Positions 5,327 through 6,310 of a stretch of DNA of 6,310 nt are shown here, piece by piece. Location: contig JASLAV010001278.1 of NCBI GenBank assembly GCA_030146905.1, forward strand, positions 1 to 6,310, given 5' to 3'. The position numbers were made by a program, and so were the translations under genes. The notes below the pieces were generated by a model, which saw nothing but the letters and a program-made list of their open reading frames with translations, searched no databases and was not told where the DNA came from. Position 1 is the stretch's first letter. Each line of letters begins with the position of its first letter. This DNA is from Lentzea sp. Its GTDB lineage: Bacteria > Actinomycetota > Actinomycetes > Mycobacteriales > Pseudonocardiaceae.

Positions 5327-6018
5327 GCGATCTCAAGGAAGACCTCAGGATCGTCGCCGAAGCCGCGCAAGAGGAGCTGGCCGGCGCTTCCGCTGTCGAG
5401 GCCCTGGAGTGGACCGCGCGGACGTTCGGCGACAGCTACATCGTCGCGTCGAACATGCAGGACGCCGTGCTGATCGACCTCGCAGCCAAGGTGAAGCCGA
5501 ACTTCGACGTGCTTTTCCTGGAGACCGGTTACCACTTCCCGGAGACCATCGGCATGCGTGACGCCGTCGCGGTCGTCTACCCGGACGTGCGCATCGTGAA
5601 CGCCGCCGCCGAGCAGTCGGTCGAGGACCAGGAACGCGAGTTCGGCCTGCTGTACCAGTCGGACCCGGCCACGTGCTGCAACCTGCGCAAGGTCGTGCCG
5701 CTGCGCCGGGAGCTCGCGAAGTACGACGCGTGGGTCACCGGTGTGCGCCGGGTGGACGCGCCGACCAGGGCGAACACGCCGATCGTGCAGTGGGACGAGC
5801 GCAACGGCCTGGTGAAGGTCAACCCGATCGCGCCGTGGAGCGACGAGGAGTTCAACGCCTACATCCGCGAGAAGGGTGTCCTCGAGAACCTGTTGGTGCA
5901 GGAGGGATATCCCTCGATCGGCTGTCTGCCGTGCACCGCGAAGCCGTTGCCGGGGCAGGACGCCCGCAGCGGACGGTGGGCCGGTCAGTCGAAGACGGAA
6001 TGTGGGTTGCACGGATGA
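5323..6018 (+). CDS. cysH: Fe-S adenylyl-sulfate (APS) reductase, assimilatory
   Basis: A 231-residue cytoplasmic enzyme that reduces APS to sulfite and AMP using thioredoxin-type thiols. The start is GTG at 5323 ([10 protein letters not shown]), with GGAGGTGA (5311-5318) 4 bases upstream; the start overlaps the zinc-ribbon stop. The nucleotide-binding PP-loop-like region is ASNMQDAVL (42-50), followed by ETGYHFPET (67-75). C118-C119 ([11 protein letters not shown]) and C201-LP-C204 (SIGCLPCTA) are the four ligands of the [4Fe-4S] cluster that marks bacterial APS reductases; PAPS-specific CysH lacks them. C227 in the C-terminal ECGLHG is the catalytic nucleophile. Length is normal for the class. 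APS use fits the absence of cysC before cysD. It is followed by cysD with a 4-base overlap. Confidence 0.95.
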   Translation: MSDLKEDLRIVAEAAQEELAGASAVEALEWTARTFGDSYIVASNMQDAVLIDLAAKVKPNFDVLFLETGYHFPETIGMRDAVAVVYPDVRIVNAAAEQSVEDQEREFGLLYQSDPATCCNLRKVVPLRRELAKYDAWVTGVRRVDAPTRANTPIVQWDERNGLVKVNPIAPWSDEEFNAYIREKGVLENLLVQEGYPSIGCLPCTAKPLPGQDARSGRWAGQSKTECGLHG

Positions 6019-6310
6019 CTCTGGCTCTGGACACCCTGGGACGCCTCGAATCGGAGGCGATCCACATCTTCCGCGAGGTCGCTGGCGAGTTCGACCGGCC
6101 GGTGATCCTCTTCTCCGGCGGCAAGGACTCGACGCTGCTGCTGCACCTCGCGATCAAGGCGTTCTACCCGGCGCCGGTGCCGTTCCCGCTGCTGCACGTC
6201 GACACCGGGCACAACTTCGACGAGGTCATCGAGTTCCGCGACCGCGTCGTGGCACAGCACGGGCTGCGCCTGGAGGTCGCGAAGGTCCAGGACTGGATCG
6301 ACGACGGCCG
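6015..6310 (+). CDS. cysD: Sulfate adenylyltransferase subunit 2 (N-terminal part; runs off the right edge)
   Basis: The first 98 codons of the small, catalytic subunit of ATP sulfurylase, which with the GTPase CysN makes APS from sulfate and ATP. The N-terminus [19 protein letters not shown] is typical. The ATP-PPase PP-loop SGGKDS occupies residues 35-40 ([16 protein letters not shown]), followed by [19 protein letters not shown] (58-76), the conserved second block. The ATG at 6015 overlaps the cysH stop as ATGA, and no strong SD precedes it, so translation is probably coupled to cysH. cysN would be expected just to the right, outside the window. Confidence 0.95.
   Translation, partial: MTLALDTLGRLESEAIHIFREVAGEFDRPVILFSGGKDSTLLLHLAIKAFYPAPVPFPLLHVDTGHNFDEVIEFRDRVVAQHGLRLEVAKVQDWIDDG

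Noticed and set aside
1..6310. tRNA, rRNA, CRISPR array, prophage or defence genes
   Set aside because: None is visible. Apart from the fold-back element, the window is ordinary housekeeping and sulfur-metabolism DNA.

Overview
The window is high-GC DNA with strong third-position G/C bias, GTG starts and Shine-Dalgarno (SD) sequences such as GGAGGTGA. It looks like chromosomal DNA of a filamentous actinomycete. The gene content (a HrcA/DnaJ2 pair, HemW, a mycobacterial-type SirA/NirA sulfite reductase and an Fe-S APS reductase) best suits the Pseudonocardiales (Amycolatopsis, Lentzea, Saccharothrix or Actinosynnema type). That placement is inferred from protein resemblance and not from any search.

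Left part (1-1396, minus strand): the heat-shock pair hrcA -> dnaJ2. hrcA is complete; dnaJ2 runs off the left edge after its J domain. No CIRCE operator is visible upstream of hrcA. Between hrcA and the next gene (1477-1631) lies a 155-bp near-palindromic element bounded by a perfect terminal inverted repeat and a TA duplication. It resembles a MITE or a non-autonomous insertion sequence. Its right end stops only 11-13 bases before the ATG of a 75-residue hypothetical gene (1645-1872, plus strand). That gene meets the heme chaperone gene hemW (minus strand) tail to tail, one base apart.

Right part (about 3220-6310, plus strand): a sulfate-assimilation operon, divergent from hemW. It begins with a 28-codon leader ORF of the actinobacterial RRHVD...SS..C type with a Cys codon near its end. 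A 110-base leader follows, in which the SD of sirA is perfectly complementary to an upstream segment. The genes are sirA (ferredoxin-sulfite reductase), a 52-residue two-CxxC zinc-ribbon protein, cysH (APS reductase) and the start of cysD (ATP sulfurylase small subunit). Spacing is tight, with ATGA/GTGA overlaps at two of the junctions. No cysC lies between cysH and cysD, and the CysH carries Fe-S cysteines, so the predicted route is sulfate -> APS (CysDN) -> sulfite (CysH) -> sulfide (SirA).

The points most worth a second look are the cysteine-leader/SD-sequestering region ahead of sirA, the fold-back element that abuts (and may provide the promoter of) the hypothetical gene, and the small zinc-ribbon gene and 15-codon cysteine-containing ORF between sirA and cysH.
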